This document shows positions 1-8,972 of a stretch of 64,000 nt of DNA, piece by piece. The notes beneath the pieces are model-generated. The model had not been told where the DNA came from and ran no database searches. It was given only the letters and a program-made list of their open reading frames with translations. The position numbers and the translations under genes are program-made. Numbering within the stretch: position 1 is the first letter of the stretch; every line of letters starts with the position of its first letter. The DNA is taken from NCBI RefSeq assembly GCF_003570905.1, contig NZ_QXJM01000049.1, positions 48,733-112,732 of the forward strand, given 5' to 3'. Origin of the DNA: Cohnella faecalis (GTDB taxonomy: Bacteria > Bacillota > Bacilli > Paenibacillales > Paenibacillaceae).

Positions 1-2
1 AT

Positions 3-251
3 TGGCTAGACTTGTCGGCGCTGCATGACATTGGCGATGAGTTTCAAGCCATTCTGGAGGGGTCGCTGTTCGTTGACGAGACCCGTCGGAAAGCTCTCTG
101 TATAGCTCTGCGCAGTCGGGTGGATATGCTGGCTGAAATTATACGCACTAGATCGCTCCGCGTGTGGGTGGACGATAGAAGCACGGATGTGCGGGAGAAC
201 ATTGCCTACAGCGGCTCGCAATCCAAAGATGATAGGGAACCGGAACGCTAA
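3..251 (+). CDS. C-terminal part of an unrecognised protein, cut by the left edge
   Basis: The frame is open from the left edge of the window to a stop at 249-251, so this is probably the last ~80 residues of a longer gene. An internal TTG at 12 could also act as a start, but no ribosome binding site is visible. The end is charged and polar (SQSKDDREPER). I recognise no domain. An overlapping minus-strand frame of 71 codons exists but has no ribosome binding site, so the plus-strand reading is favoured weakly. About 90 bases separate it from kptA on the same strand. Confidence 0.35.
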   Translation, partial: WLDLSALHDIGDEFQAILEGSLFVDETRRKALCIALRSRVDMLAEIIRTRSLRVWVDDRSTDVRENIAYSGSQSKDDREPER

Positions 252-342
252 GCGGGCCGGTTGAAATATGCTGTAACATGGTGCAAAAGATTGGAGCGCC
301 GTAGTTGCCGGCTACGAACGAAGCCTGATAGGGAGTGAAAAG

Positions 343-897
343 ATGCTCGGCAAAGAAATGGAGACCAGTCTTAGCAAATTTATGACAAAATTACTTCGGC
401 ATACTCCAGAGGAGTACGGCCTTATTTTAGACAGCTCGGATGGGTCGTGCTTGATGGATGAGCTGCTTTTCGTTATTCAATCTCAACCTAAATGGGCATG
501 GGTAAAAGAAAATCATATTCGACAGGTTGTTAACCATTGTGAAAAACAGCGTTTCGAGATAGCGGGGCAACAAATTAAGGCAAGGTATGGCCACAGCCAC
601 AGTAAGGTTACATATGATCCCGGCATTCCGCCGTTGACTTTATTTCACGGTACCACCCGCAAGGCAGCGCCGATCATCTTAAAAGAAGGAATACATTCGA
701 TGAATAGGCAGTATGTACATCTGTCGGAAGGGACGCATTTCGCCTCGTTGGCCGGGAGCAGAAGAGGAGAGCTTGTTATTTTACGTATTGACACCGCTAA
801 GGCGGCTCAATCGGGCGTAACATTTTTTTGTGCGGGCAACGAAGTATGGTTGGCTGAATCGATTCCTTCTTTGTGCTGCTCCATTTATACGGAATAG
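343..897 (+). CDS. kptA: RNA 2'-phosphotransferase, Tpt1/KptA family
   Basis: In eukaryotes, Tpt1 removes the splice-junction 2'-phosphate from tRNA using NAD+, giving ADP-ribose 1'',2''-cyclic phosphate. Bacterial KptA catalyses the same chemistry, but its natural substrate is unclear. The 184-residue product has the expected length and the family signatures in order: an N-terminal winged-helix part with KLLRH (R19, H20), a KARYGHSHS segment (R81) matching the substrate-phosphate loop, LFHGTT (100-105) and RRGELVILRID in the ADP-ribosyl-transferase-like fold, and GNEVWLAESIP near the end. The start follows GGGAGTG at five bases; the internal ATG at codon 6 is an alternative. It stands alone, convergent with the germination operon. 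Family assignment is secure; the biological role here is not. Confidence 0.9.
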   Translation: MLGKEMETSLSKFMTKLLRHTPEEYGLILDSSDGSCLMDELLFVIQSQPKWAWVKENHIRQVVNHCEKQRFEIAGQQIKARYGHSHSKVTYDPGIPPLTLFHGTTRKAAPIILKEGIHSMNRQYVHLSEGTHFASLAGSRRGELVILRIDTAKAAQSGVTFFCAGNEVWLAESIPSLCCSIYTE

Positions 898-1019
898 CAG
901 CCTTTAACTCGATGATAAGATGAGAGACTGTCTGGCAACCGTTCACGTGAAGCAGCCTGTGTACCGGCGGCTTGAAAGCGATCGGCACACGGAGCAAGAG
1001 TCTCTCCGTGCAAGCAGCG

Positions 1020-2110
1020 CTACGCGCGAGAGGCTTTCTGCCGGATCTTCCCTACGAGCAGCAGCAGCAGCGGCAAACCGAACATATTCACGGGCAGCGC
1101 GAAGGGAACCCAGTAATTGAACAAATAATTGGCGGTCGCCTGTCCGACGGTCGTCGGGATCAGAGCGAACCGAGAATGATCGGCGCATTGATCCACGCCA
1201 TATGCCTCCACTTTTTAATGCCCAGAAATTCGGCCGTTCCGTATGCGATCACGAACAAATAAATGGCAAGCTTAATGAATACGCTCGCCACCCAGATGAC
1301 AATCGTGACCGGGTCGATGTTCTCGATGAATCCAAACAACGAAATTTTTCGTGCCATCTCGAAATACGGATACCACATCTTCGTGGACAGTTCCACACCA
1401 ATCGTTGCTTGCGTTACCATGACGGAAATCAGGACGAAGAAGGCAGTAACCGCGACGGCCCCGTATACATACGGCGCTCCTTTGCTAGGCTGCCGAAGAA
1501 ACGAAGCAAGCATCAAATATTCGACCGCATGTCCGAGGTAGGAAGCCGGAGGCAACGCCCCTTTAGCGATGCGGACTGCCCCGTTGTCGACGAATACGGG
1601 CAACAGGTGATGCAGGTTCACCTGATAGAGGCTGGCGGCGAATACGAGAACGACCATCAGCACGATGATGGGACCGAGCACCTCGCTGCACCGCGCGATA
1701 TTGACGATCCCTCCCGTAACGGTCGCATAAGTGATGAGCAGAACCATGATCAGCATCAACGCCAGCTTGGGCGTCGTCGGCAAAATCATGACATGCAGCA
1801 CATCGTTGAATTGGCGCAGAACGATCGGGGTAATCGTGTACCATTGAACGAAATAGACGACGATAACGACCGTTCCGACCCATTTTCCCAATATTGTCCG
1901 GCACAATTGAATCAAATGCTGTCCGGGGTGCAGAAGGGTCACTTTGGTCACTACGGCGGATACGAGCAGAATGGCCAATCCGGCCAACACAATGGACATC
2001 CACATGTCTTGCCGAGCGGCCTGCGCGCCTGGCGTCATAGTCATAATAAGCGTCATGCCGAGATCCATCGTTAAGATCATCCAAAATATTTGCCGTCCCG
2101 TAACGTTCAT
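1020..2110 (-). CDS. gerKB: Spore germination permease, GerAB/GerKB family (one probable sequencing frameshift)
   Basis: This is the APC-superfamily membrane subunit of a germinant receptor, located in the spore inner membrane. The first 316 codons (from 2110) give about nine hydrophobic segments and then hit a stop. The family C-terminus (FALIPTTVGQATANYLF onward, with a last hydrophobic helix and a basic tail) continues in the next frame to a stop at 1020. One missing base near 1163-1170 explains the break; restoring it gives 363 residues, the usual family length. It is the third gene of a gerA-gerC-gerB operon, 23 bases after gerC, which is the order of the gerK operon of Bacillus subtilis. 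The symbol follows that order; the germinant cannot be inferred. Confidence 0.85.
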
Positions 2111-2133
2111 CGCCGATCGCCTCCCTCCGCCTT

Positions 2134-3315
2134 CTAACGCACTTCTTCGCTTTCGAGCGGACCTGGCGCTTCCGTTCTCCCCATCCGTTCGATCCTTATC
2201 CGGGCTTTCACGTCGACGCGAGCCTCCGGATAGCGATCATTCCATTGGCTTTTCAACTGCTTCCATACTTGCGGGTGCTGCTGGTGGAAGAGCGTACCGA
2301 AACCTAGCGCATCCGCTTTGAATTCGTGCTGCAGCTTGTCAATCATGCGTTCGATTGCGTTCTGGACTTCGTCCGAAAGCTCCGATTCCGCCCGAAGCAA
2401 ATTGTTGGACTTGCTCAAATCCAGCGTGGAATCATTATTCGTAATTCGGGCGGTCGCATGGTAGAACACTTCAATCTGCGGCATTCCGTTCCGCCAGAAG
2501 GTCCGCACCCGCGAACCTCCTTTCAGAATCTCCGCGGACACGGTGCCTTTTGTTTTCGCGTGCTGCGATTCGACTTTAACCGTGACCATTAGGTTATGGG
2601 CTCCATCCATAATCATCTTGTAAGCTTTCAATTCGGCTCCCGACAAGTACCCGACCAGCATCGTGTCGCGGTAGATGGCGGCTTGATCGATCTGGAACGT
2701 ATTCTCGTTCCCCGATCGGATCAGGCTGATTGCCCCTGTGACGGGCATTTTGCCTTCGATCGACAGATCGGCCATAAACTCGTCGATTTTCACGCCAACG
2801 GAAAAATCGCCGGACTGGATGTTTTTCATTCCGATGGCGGGAATGAATTCCATATGATACGGGGACGTCAAAACTTCTTTCGCGGTTGTGCCCTGAGTGG
2901 TCAGAATATAGCAGTTGTGACGGCTGTCGGGCAAACGGATGAGCACGTCCAGCGTTTGATCTATGCTATTCCTGGCATAGGTTTCACCGACGACGAACAC
3001 GGCCCGGTGACCGAAAAAGAGTCTGCGCGACAATTGCTGCTGCAGCTTGCCGATAATTTCAAATCCGGCCTCGCCTTTTGCCGAAATCACTTCGACGGGT
3101 TTCTTTTCCTTCCCTCCCGATTGCAGGGTGCCCGGAATGCCGGTCGGGATGGCGATCTGAAGCGTGACTTCGATCTGTCCGTCCTCAGCCAGATCGACGC
3201 CGCTGGCCATGACGAGCGCAAGCTCGTCCATTTCCTTGCGGTCCCAGCAGCCGGAAAGCAGACATAGACAGACGGTCGATATGGCGATGATGAACGGTTT
3301 CCAGCCTGCTCTCAT
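2134..3315 (-). CDS. gerKC: Spore germination lipoprotein, GerAC/GerKC family
   Basis: This is the lipoprotein C subunit of a Ger-type nutrient receptor. The ATG at 3315 overlaps the gerA stop in an ATGA tetranucleotide, which fixes the start although the frame is open further upstream. The 393-residue product begins with a lipoprotein signal (hydrophobic stretch, then LLSGCWDRKEMDELA with lipobox Cys about residue 22). The CWDRxEhxxLA start is the hallmark of the family. Conserved blocks follow, including RRLFFGHRAVFVVGE, the HMEFIPAIGMK region and a C-terminal helical domain ending in an AlGFG motif and HPQVWKQLKSQW. Translational coupling to gerA suggests matched subunit amounts. Expression in the forespore is expected from the family, but I could not identify a convincing sigma-G promoter. 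Confidence 0.92.
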   Translation of the reverse strand: MRAGWKPFIIAISTVCLCLLSGCWDRKEMDELALVMASGVDLAEDGQIEVTLQIAIPTGIPGTLQSGGKEKKPVEVISAKGEAGFEIIGKLQQQLSRRLFFGHRAVFVVGETYARNSIDQTLDVLIRLPDSRHNCYILTTQGTTAKEVLTSPYHMEFIPAIGMKNIQSGDFSVGVKIDEFMADLSIEGKMPVTGAISLIRSGNENTFQIDQAAIYRDTMLVGYLSGAELKAYKMIMDGAHNLMVTVKVESQHAKTKGTVSAEILKGGSRVRTFWRNGMPQIEVFYHATARITNNDSTLDLSKSNNLLRAESELSDEVQNAIERMIDKLQHEFKADALGFGTLFHQQHPQVWKQLKSQWNDRYPEARVDVKARIRIERMGRTEAPGPLESEEVR

Positions 3316-4841
3316 GGATTTTGCGCCTCCGGATCCTGCTGGACGAGCTGCCGCCGCTTTTGCATGATTCCCCATGGAGCCCGGAACAGGACATCCATAA
3401 TGCCGGCCCGGTTGAACGGAGCGACAGGCCATAGGTAAGGAAAACCGAAGGAATGCAAATTCGCAAGATGGATCAGGAGCGCGATGATGCAGCCGCTTAC
3501 CCCGTACAGCCCGAATGTGCCCGCACAAATGACCATCGGAAAACGTAAGATGCTGATCGCTTGACTCATGGCCGGCTGGGGGATGAGGAACGAAGCGATT
3601 CCCGTCAGCGAAACGACGATAATAATGGGAGCGGATATAATCCCCGCCTGAACGGCGGCTTGTCCGATGACGAGCGCGCCGACAATGCTGATCGTTTGGC
3701 CGACCGCGCGGGGCAGACGAACGCCCGCTTCGCGAAGCGCCTCGAACGTCACTTCCATGATCAACGTCTCGACCATCGTCGGGAATGGAACGATCTCTCT
3801 TGCAGTCGCCAGGCTCAGCGCCAGGCTGGTCGGTATCACTTCCTGGTGAAAGGTCGTAATCGCGACATAAATGGAGGGTGCGGCAATGGCAAAAAATGCA
3901 AACAAATACCGTAGCCACCGCAGCATCGTCGCAAAAATAAAGTTCATGTAGTAATCCTCGGTCGATTGGAAGCCGAACCAGAAGGTGACGGGCATGATCA
4001 TGACCAGCGGCGTCCCGTTGACAAGAACCGCCACTTTTCCTTCCATCAGAGAACCCGAAGCGGAATCCGGCCTCTCGGTCGTATTGATAATCGGGAACGG
4101 AGAGTAGGGATGATCGCTGATCATTTCTTCGATATAGCCCGTTCCGAGCACGCTGGTCATCGGGATTTTGGACAGCCGTTTCTTGACGACCTCCACTACG
4201 TCTGAAGGGGCAAGCTTGTCCAAATAGACGACCGCCACTTCGGTACGGGTGACCGTTCCAACGGACATGCGCTCGATTTTGAGCTGCGGAGATTGGATCT
4301 GTTGGCGGAGCAAGGTCAGATTAATCTCGATTTTCTCGATGAACCCGACACGGGGCCCGCGTATGACCGCCTCCGTTTTCGGTTCTTCCAAAGCGCGGTG
4401 AAGCTGGTTCGGGATCATAACGGTCAAGGCTAGAGAATAGGACTCGAAAAACAGGGCAACGCCGCCGCCTACGATGCTCCTTGCGATCTCACTTATCGTT
4501 TCGGCAGTTTGCGGCTGATAGGTTGAATCCATGCGGTCTCGCAGCCATTCCAACAGCTTGGAACGGTCCTCCAGCCGGTCCGTATCCAAATTCATCAGAG
4601 GCTGAAGCAGCCCGCTGCTCCATTTGTCATCATCGATGAGCACGCTCAAGTAAACGGCCATGCAAGACACGGAGCCGGGGAGTTGAAGCCTGCGCACGAT
4701 CAGATCGGAGCATCTGTCGAAGACGCTCCGAATGACCGCTTCATTGTCGTCAAGCGTCTCGGACAATGTCTGCACAGGCGCATTCGAATGTGCATCCGGC
4801 TGAGAATCGGTGAAGGGAGGAAGGCTCGTTTTTTTTCGCAT
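3312..4841 (-). CDS. gerKA: Spore germination protein, GerAA/GerKA family
   Basis: This is the A subunit of a Ger-type receptor. The 509-residue product has a large hydrophilic N-terminal domain (about 1-290), with the conserved RGPRVGFIEKIEINLTLLR and GTVTRTEVAVVYLD blocks. A GKVAVLVNGTP motif and a C-terminal membrane domain with about five helices (about 300-470) follow; the latter carries EDYYMNFIFATMLRWLRY and FEALREAGVRLPRAVGQTISIVG. The length matches the family. The start ATG follows a CGGAG ribosome binding site. It is the first gene of the operon, overlapping gerC by four bases. A serine/threonine-rich N-terminal extension of about 30 residues is not conserved in a way I can interpret. 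Confidence 0.94.
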   Translation of the reverse strand: MRKKTSLPPFTDSQPDAHSNAPVQTLSETLDDNEAVIRSVFDRCSDLIVRRLQLPGSVSCMAVYLSVLIDDDKWSSGLLQPLMNLDTDRLEDRSKLLEWLRDRMDSTYQPQTAETISEIARSIVGGGVALFFESYSLALTVMIPNQLHRALEEPKTEAVIRGPRVGFIEKIEINLTLLRQQIQSPQLKIERMSVGTVTRTEVAVVYLDKLAPSDVVEVVKKRLSKIPMTSVLGTGYIEEMISDHPYSPFPIINTTERPDSASGSLMEGKVAVLVNGTPLVMIMPVTFWFGFQSTEDYYMNFIFATMLRWLRYLFAFFAIAAPSIYVAITTFHQEVIPTSLALSLATAREIVPFPTMVETLIMEVTFEALREAGVRLPRAVGQTISIVGALVIGQAAVQAGIISAPIIIVVSLTGIASFLIPQPAMSQAISILRFPMVICAGTFGLYGVSGCIIALLIHLANLHSFGFPYLWPVAPFNRAGIMDVLFRAPWGIMQKRRQLVQQDPEAQNP

Positions 4842-5014
4842 GGAATCTCCGATAGCAGAAAAGTTTTACGAATACGATTCCCTTCTTTTACCAAGCTTAT
4901 GCGCGAGGAAAGCCAGCCAAGCCAGCCTATTGGGCTGGCCTTCGCAAGGCGGCTAACGTTCCGTTCAGACGAGCATACTGGATGGAATAGGAAAAGAAGG
5001 AGAGGGGATCGAGT

Positions 5015-5107
5015 GTGAAAATGGTTTTGAAGGCGATTGTGCTGCTGCTTATTGTCGCGTTGTCGGGGGCGGTGCTCTATTGGTCCGTTTCGACGCCGGC
5101 AGGTTAG
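5015..5107 (+). CDS. Possible 30-residue single-span membrane peptide
   Basis: A GTG at 5015 lies about five bases after the purine-rich ribosome binding site AAGGAGAGGGG and opens a 30-codon frame. The product is a lysine-bearing start (VKMVLKAI), one continuous hydrophobic helix (VLLLIVALSGAVLYW) and a short polar end. The stop overlaps by three bases the stop of the convergent GMC oxidoreductase gene. It is divergent from gerA, which starts 173 bases away. The good ribosome binding site and the single-span shape support a real small protein, but there is no homology evidence and it could be chance. Confidence 0.35.
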   Translation: MKMVLKAIVLLLIVALSGAVLYWSVSTPAG

Positions 5108-6810
5108 GAAAAATAGAGACAGACGAGCTTCTCGGACGTACGGGTCGCGAGCGCCTGGGTCGTCAAAGTCGGATTCGGGCCGCCGATTCCGTTGACGTGG
5201 ACGCTGTTGTCTGCAATAAACAATCGCTTGACTTGATAAGCCTCGCAGTTCGTGTCCACCACATAGCCCATCCGCATCGTGCTTTCAAGGTGAAGCATAA
5301 AGCTGAAGGGCGTATCCGAACGAATGATCGTTTTGGCGCCGGCCGCCTTTAATGAATGGCAGGCATGCCGGGCCAGCCTGTCTCGTCGTTGCAGCGTTTT
5401 CGGACTGGGGGTGTAATAGACAACGGGAACCGGACCATTCTCGTCCTTAAGAATCGGATCGACCTCAACCCGGTTGCTGTACAACGTTTCATCATCCGTC
5501 AGGAGAAGATAGGTCATCGTTCGGGCATAATTCCGCATCAGCTCCTTCAGCGCCGAACCGACTACCCGGCCTCGAATATTCCATGGTTCTCCCGGTGCCG
5601 AAGGGTTCAATGCGCTATATCCCGCTTCGCTGAAGCCGTAAGTCAAGAACGACATGATTCCCGGACTGAGGCAGGAAACCTGAAAGATTCCGGTACCCGG
5701 AATGTCGACCCTTGCGCCCGAAGTATGACCGACGTAAGGATAGACAGCGGGTTCGCCCATAATTCGCATGAGATCCTGTTCGTCGAACACGCCGCCTACC
5801 CAGTCGAAGCAGTGATTCGTAAGCCCTCTCCCGACCCAGGAATTGAAGGGCAGACCGGAGTTGAGCCAAAGACGCGGAGTCTCGATGCAGCCGCCGCACA
5901 GGACGACCGATCTGGCTGTCAGCTCGTGAATCTCTCCGGTCCATGTATCCCGAAATTTGACGCCGGAGGCGCGCAGTCCTTCTTTAGGATCTTGCTCGGT
6001 CAATATCTGGATGGCGAAGGAATTGGGCCGGATCGCCACATTGCCGGTTTTGAGCGCGAGAGGGATATAGCTGACCAGCGTGCTTCGCTTGGCGATTTTG
6101 TCCATAGACGGTCCGGCCGTGCATCCGTTAACGCAATGCCCCTGCAAGGTGCAGCCTTCCATATTCCACAGTTGATCCATAGAGTAGCGGGTGTCCATCA
6201 AGTGCGGGTTTACCGGGAGGATCGCATTCGGATTCGGCCGATAACCCGGCGTTGTCACATTCAGCGTCGGAATAAGCGTCCAGCCGGCCTTTTTGACGCC
6301 GTAATAGAACAATTCCTCTTTGGGAGTCGTCGGCGAAAATTGTACGGGCAGAGTCGCTTCCACTTTCTCGTAATACGGTATCAGCTCGTTGTAACTGATC
6401 GGCCAGATGCCGTCGATCGCGGCGGGAAAAGCCCGCGGCGATTGCGACCAGTAATGCTGCGTCGTTCCTCCGACTCCCGCCGCCTGCCAAATATCGCCCT
6501 TTTGCCGCATGACCCGGTGCCATGGCGTACGTCGGCGGTCCGCGGGTCCGAAACGAAATGTGCCCGATACGACATCGTTCATGTTGTTCTCGTACATGTT
6601 GTAGATCCGTTTGTATATGCCCACATCCAGATCGTCGTAGCGGGAGCTCCACTCCCCGCCACGTTCGCTGTTCGGATGCTGCCATTGCTTGTTCCCGTAG
6701 AACGGGCCGGCTTCCAGCACCAGCACTTTCAGTCCCGATTCTCCGAGCTCCTTGGCTGCAACGGCGCCTCCGCCGCCGGAGCCGATTACGATTACATCGG
6801 CATCATACAA
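5104..6810 (-). CDS. GMC-family FAD oxidoreductase (gluconate 2-dehydrogenase large-subunit-like)
   Basis: This is an FAD-dependent alcohol or sugar dehydrogenase of the glucose-methanol-choline family. The Rossmann FAD motif GSGGGGA is at about residues 10-16, followed by VLVLEAG. A GVGGTTQHYW block, Cys-rich LQGHCVNGCTAG segment (about 230-245), VVLCGGCIETPRL, and the C-terminal catalytic region (HLESTMRMG, then DNSVHVNGIGGPNPTLTTQALATR) are present. I take the start as TTG at 6810: AAGGAGG lies 11 bases before it and the FAD motif then begins at the usual distance. An ATG at 6837 would add nine residues and deepen the overlap. The gene overlaps the upstream small subunit by eight bases, so the two are translationally coupled. 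The substrate is unknown, and no cytochrome subunit follows. Confidence 0.88.
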   Translation of the reverse strand: MYDADVIVIGSGGGGAVAAKELGESGLKVLVLEAGPFYGNKQWQHPNSERGGEWSSRYDDLDVGIYKRIYNMYENNMNDVVSGTFRFGPADRRRTPWHRVMRQKGDIWQAAGVGGTTQHYWSQSPRAFPAAIDGIWPISYNELIPYYEKVEATLPVQFSPTTPKEELFYYGVKKAGWTLIPTLNVTTPGYRPNPNAILPVNPHLMDTRYSMDQLWNMEGCTLQGHCVNGCTAGPSMDKIAKRSTLVSYIPLALKTGNVAIRPNSFAIQILTEQDPKEGLRASGVKFRDTWTGEIHELTARSVVLCGGCIETPRLWLNSGLPFNSWVGRGLTNHCFDWVGGVFDEQDLMRIMGEPAVYPYVGHTSGARVDIPGTGIFQVSCLSPGIMSFLTYGFSEAGYSALNPSAPGEPWNIRGRVVGSALKELMRNYARTMTYLLLTDDETLYSNRVEVDPILKDENGPVPVVYYTPSPKTLQRRDRLARHACHSLKAAGAKTIIRSDTPFSFMLHLESTMRMGYVVDTNCEAYQVKRLFIADNSVHVNGIGGPNPTLTTQALATRTSEKLVCLYFS

Positions 6811-7435
6811 TGAACGATTCGCCTCCTTCTCGCACAATCGTCAGCACATTTCCGCGAAACGCGCGATACCCTTTGGACACCCCCGGATAACCGGCTTGCT
6901 TCCAGCCGATCGGAAAGTACTCAAGCTTCCGCTCGGTTGGCGTTGCGAGCCGGGTAGTTCCGTATGCGGGCCATTCCGAGTAATTGCCGAACATCGTTTG
7001 CCGATTGAGGAAGTCCACGACGAATTTGACCAGTCCGCCGTCGTTGCGGTAAGGGGGCGGTAAAGTCCCGAGATCGACATGGAGGTTTTCAAGAAGAGCC
7101 AATGTGCGGATTCTGTCCTCGGGCGAGAGGGAGGCGAACGGTACGGAGTTTGGTCCGGCGTATTTCGCCTGTCCGGAGGCAACGAGCTGAATCGCTCCGG
7201 CGTTCATCAATCCGGCAGTCGGAGCTGCCAGCGGTATGACTTCCGGATAATAGCCGAGAACGAGCGTCAAGCTATTGTTCATCTCCCAGATCATATACTC
7301 GTGAACGGTTAACTGGACGGCGCCGATTGTCTGATCGGCTCCGAACACGGCCAATGCGGGCGTAGCCGGTACGATTGCGTCGACAAGCGCGCGAAACGTA
7401 ACGTATGTGTACGAATCTACGGTTGTCGGATACAT
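6803..7435 (-). CDS. Gluconate 2-dehydrogenase subunit 3-like protein
   Basis: The 210-residue product resembles the small subunit that accompanies membrane-associated GMC dehydrogenases: an early TFRALVDAIVPATP motif, a central helical region, and a C-terminal FGNYSEWPAYG / GWKQAGYPGVSKGYRAF segment. In related systems this subunit assembles with and helps export the flavoprotein. I see no clear twin-arginine leader here; the RTRRR string lies upstream of the chosen start. The start is the ATG at 7435, preceded by GAGGAGG at nine bases; a longer frame to 7468 lacks a ribosome binding site. It is the first gene of a two-gene operon with the GMC oxidoreductase. Confidence 0.8.
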   Translation of the reverse strand: MYPTTVDSYTYVTFRALVDAIVPATPALAVFGADQTIGAVQLTVHEYMIWEMNNSLTLVLGYYPEVIPLAAPTAGLMNAGAIQLVASGQAKYAGPNSVPFASLSPEDRIRTLALLENLHVDLGTLPPPYRNDGGLVKFVVDFLNRQTMFGNYSEWPAYGTTRLATPTERKLEYFPIGWKQAGYPGVSKGYRAFRGNVLTIVREGGESFIV

Positions 7436-7581
7436 CGGAGATCGCCTCCTCGTGCGAAACCTTATCATTGGAGCTTATTGGGGAGAAGCTGTCCATTATG
7501 CGAGCTTTCGGTGCGGTGCGGATTGGAGTCGATAATGGCGGGGGCGTTCTAATTATCGAAAAAATAATTTCAGCACCTGTA

Positions 7582-7616
7582 AAAAACCGCGAAGACGTTG
7601 ATGCTACGCGGTTTTT
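7582..7616. terminator. Terminator-like hairpin in a divergent intergenic region
   Basis: Perfect arms AAAAACCGCG (7582-7591) and CGCGGTTTTT (7607-7616) with a 15-base loop are followed by further T-rich sequence. It lies between divergent genes (starts at 7435 minus and 7710 plus), so it ends no annotated gene. It may insulate the two promoters or act as a leader attenuator for the gene at 7710. The rest of this 274-base gap holds no gene I can support. Confidence 0.5.
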
Positions 7617-7709
7617 GAATTTTTCTAGCTCCGATCTTTCATTATTCTTTTATTCACTATCGTTAATATTGAAAGGATAAGCTACGTCAGCCAAAGGAGT
7701 TGGACGATT

Positions 7710-8930
7710 ATGCCGCAAGCCGTCAAAGTTCGCAAAGCGGATGAGGAATCGACTCGCAGCCGTTCACATTCGCGGGAAGAATCCGAGCAGGAAGAGCAAT
7801 CGGAGGAAGCCGAACAAAGCCCCGACAAAGCTGCCACTATGGAGAGATTGAAAGCCGAAGGGGCGGTTCGCGTTTTTCCGGGCATGGATGCGGGTCCGAA
7901 GCCGGAAGCGCCGGAAGCGACCGAAGCTCCTACCGCGCCTCAGGCAGCAACCGCGCCTTCCGCCGAAGTCGAAGCGTCCGAAGGCGAGTCCGAAGGGGTC
8001 GGAACAGGGATAAGCCAAGATTTTCACGATCGCGTTAAACGGGAGACGGATGCGGCTAACAACCCCAAATGGTACAATCTCCCCCAACATATAAGCAATG
8101 CCCGCCACGGCGAGTGGGATTTGTCCAAAAGCCGCGAGCGAAGCGGCAACCGCAAGCAGGACGTGAATCTTGAAGAGGATGTGCGGACGAACCAGATCGA
8201 AAAGCGGATTTTGCCGGGCAAGTTCGATATTAAGCAAAAGGCGAAGAACGCCGTAAACGACGTCATTCAAAACCCGGGACAGACGGCTGCAGGCATGATT
8301 CCGCTCGTCGGCAAAGGCATTCAGCAGAAGATGGCCGAGAAGTATGACGTGAAGGAACGGGATCTTATGAGGGGGATCGCGGCTACGTCGACCGACGAGT
8401 CGATCCAATCGAGCGCGGCTTCCCAAGCGAAAGCGCTTGGCACGAAAATTACCACCGGACGGGTCAAGGCGGGGATCGGCACCGTGACGGGGATTGCCGG
8501 CAATATCATTCCGGGTGCCGGCCAAGTCGCGGGTGCGGTTGGAACGGCCGCAGGCATGATCGGCGATATTGCTACTTCCGGCGCACAAACACAGGTCAAG
8601 AAGGCTCGAGCGCGCGAAGAAGCCCGCAGGGCGATGGGCAAAAAGGAGTTCGCGGGCTACGAGAACATCGATGAATTCATCGGACTGGAGCAACAACGAC
8701 ATGCTCTAGTCGACGCAGGCAAAGGGAAGGCAGGCGCAGCGGCTCCGGCTATAGACGGTCAGGATCAGGTCAAGCGACTGACAGCTCATGCGCGGGGAGA
8801 AACGGAGCATCACAAACACTACAAGAGGCGTGCGAAAGAAGTGGAACAGGAGAGGGCTGCAGCGGCCAAGCCCAAAGAAGAAGGAACAGGGCTTATGTCC
8901 AGAATGAAAAAGTTTTTCGGCCGTTCCTAG
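7710..8930 (+). CDS. Unknown acidic protein with a glycine-zipper segment, paired with an AAA+ ATPase
   Basis: I do not recognise this 406-residue protein. The start ATG follows AAAGGAG at ten bases. Residues about 10-110 are acidic and low-complexity (Glu/Ser, then Pro/Ala/Glu runs), so probably disordered. Residues about 110-180 are charged (HARHGEWDLSKSRERSGNR). A central part (about 180-300) holds two Gly/Ala-rich stretches, NPGQTAAGMIPLVGKGIQ and GIGTVTGIAGNIIPGAGQ running on into GxxxG repeats, resembling glycine-zipper or membrane-inserting segments. The end is rich in Lys/Arg/Gln and terminates KKFFGRS. The AAA+ ATPase gene begins 42 bases later and is probably co-transcribed, so this may be its client or cargo. 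That role is inference only. Confidence 0.7.
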   Translation: MPQAVKVRKADEESTRSRSHSREESEQEEQSEEAEQSPDKAATMERLKAEGAVRVFPGMDAGPKPEAPEATEAPTAPQAATAPSAEVEASEGESEGVGTGISQDFHDRVKRETDAANNPKWYNLPQHISNARHGEWDLSKSRERSGNRKQDVNLEEDVRTNQIEKRILPGKFDIKQKAKNAVNDVIQNPGQTAAGMIPLVGKGIQQKMAEKYDVKERDLMRGIAATSTDESIQSSAASQAKALGTKITTGRVKAGIGTVTGIAGNIIPGAGQVAGAVGTAAGMIGDIATSGAQTQVKKARAREEARRAMGKKEFAGYENIDEFIGLEQQRHALVDAGKGKAGAAAPAIDGQDQVKRLTAHARGETEHHKHYKRRAKEVEQERAAAAKPKEEGTGLMSRMKKFFGRS

Positions 8931-8972
8931 ACGCTTCATTCGTATATGGGCCGATAGAGGGAGGGGAGAGGT

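Noticed and set aside
985..1011. Hairpin after gerB as a terminator
   Set aside because: The CGGAG/CTCCG stem has no T-tract on the minus strand, so termination is not supported.
1202..2074. 290-codon plus-strand frame opposite gerB
   Set aside because: The product is polar, His/Arg/Asp-rich and without motifs, while the other strand gives a normal membrane permease.
5356..6813. 485-codon plus-strand frame opposite the GMC gene
   Set aside because: No ribosome binding site and no domain; the minus-strand product has complete FAD and catalytic motifs.
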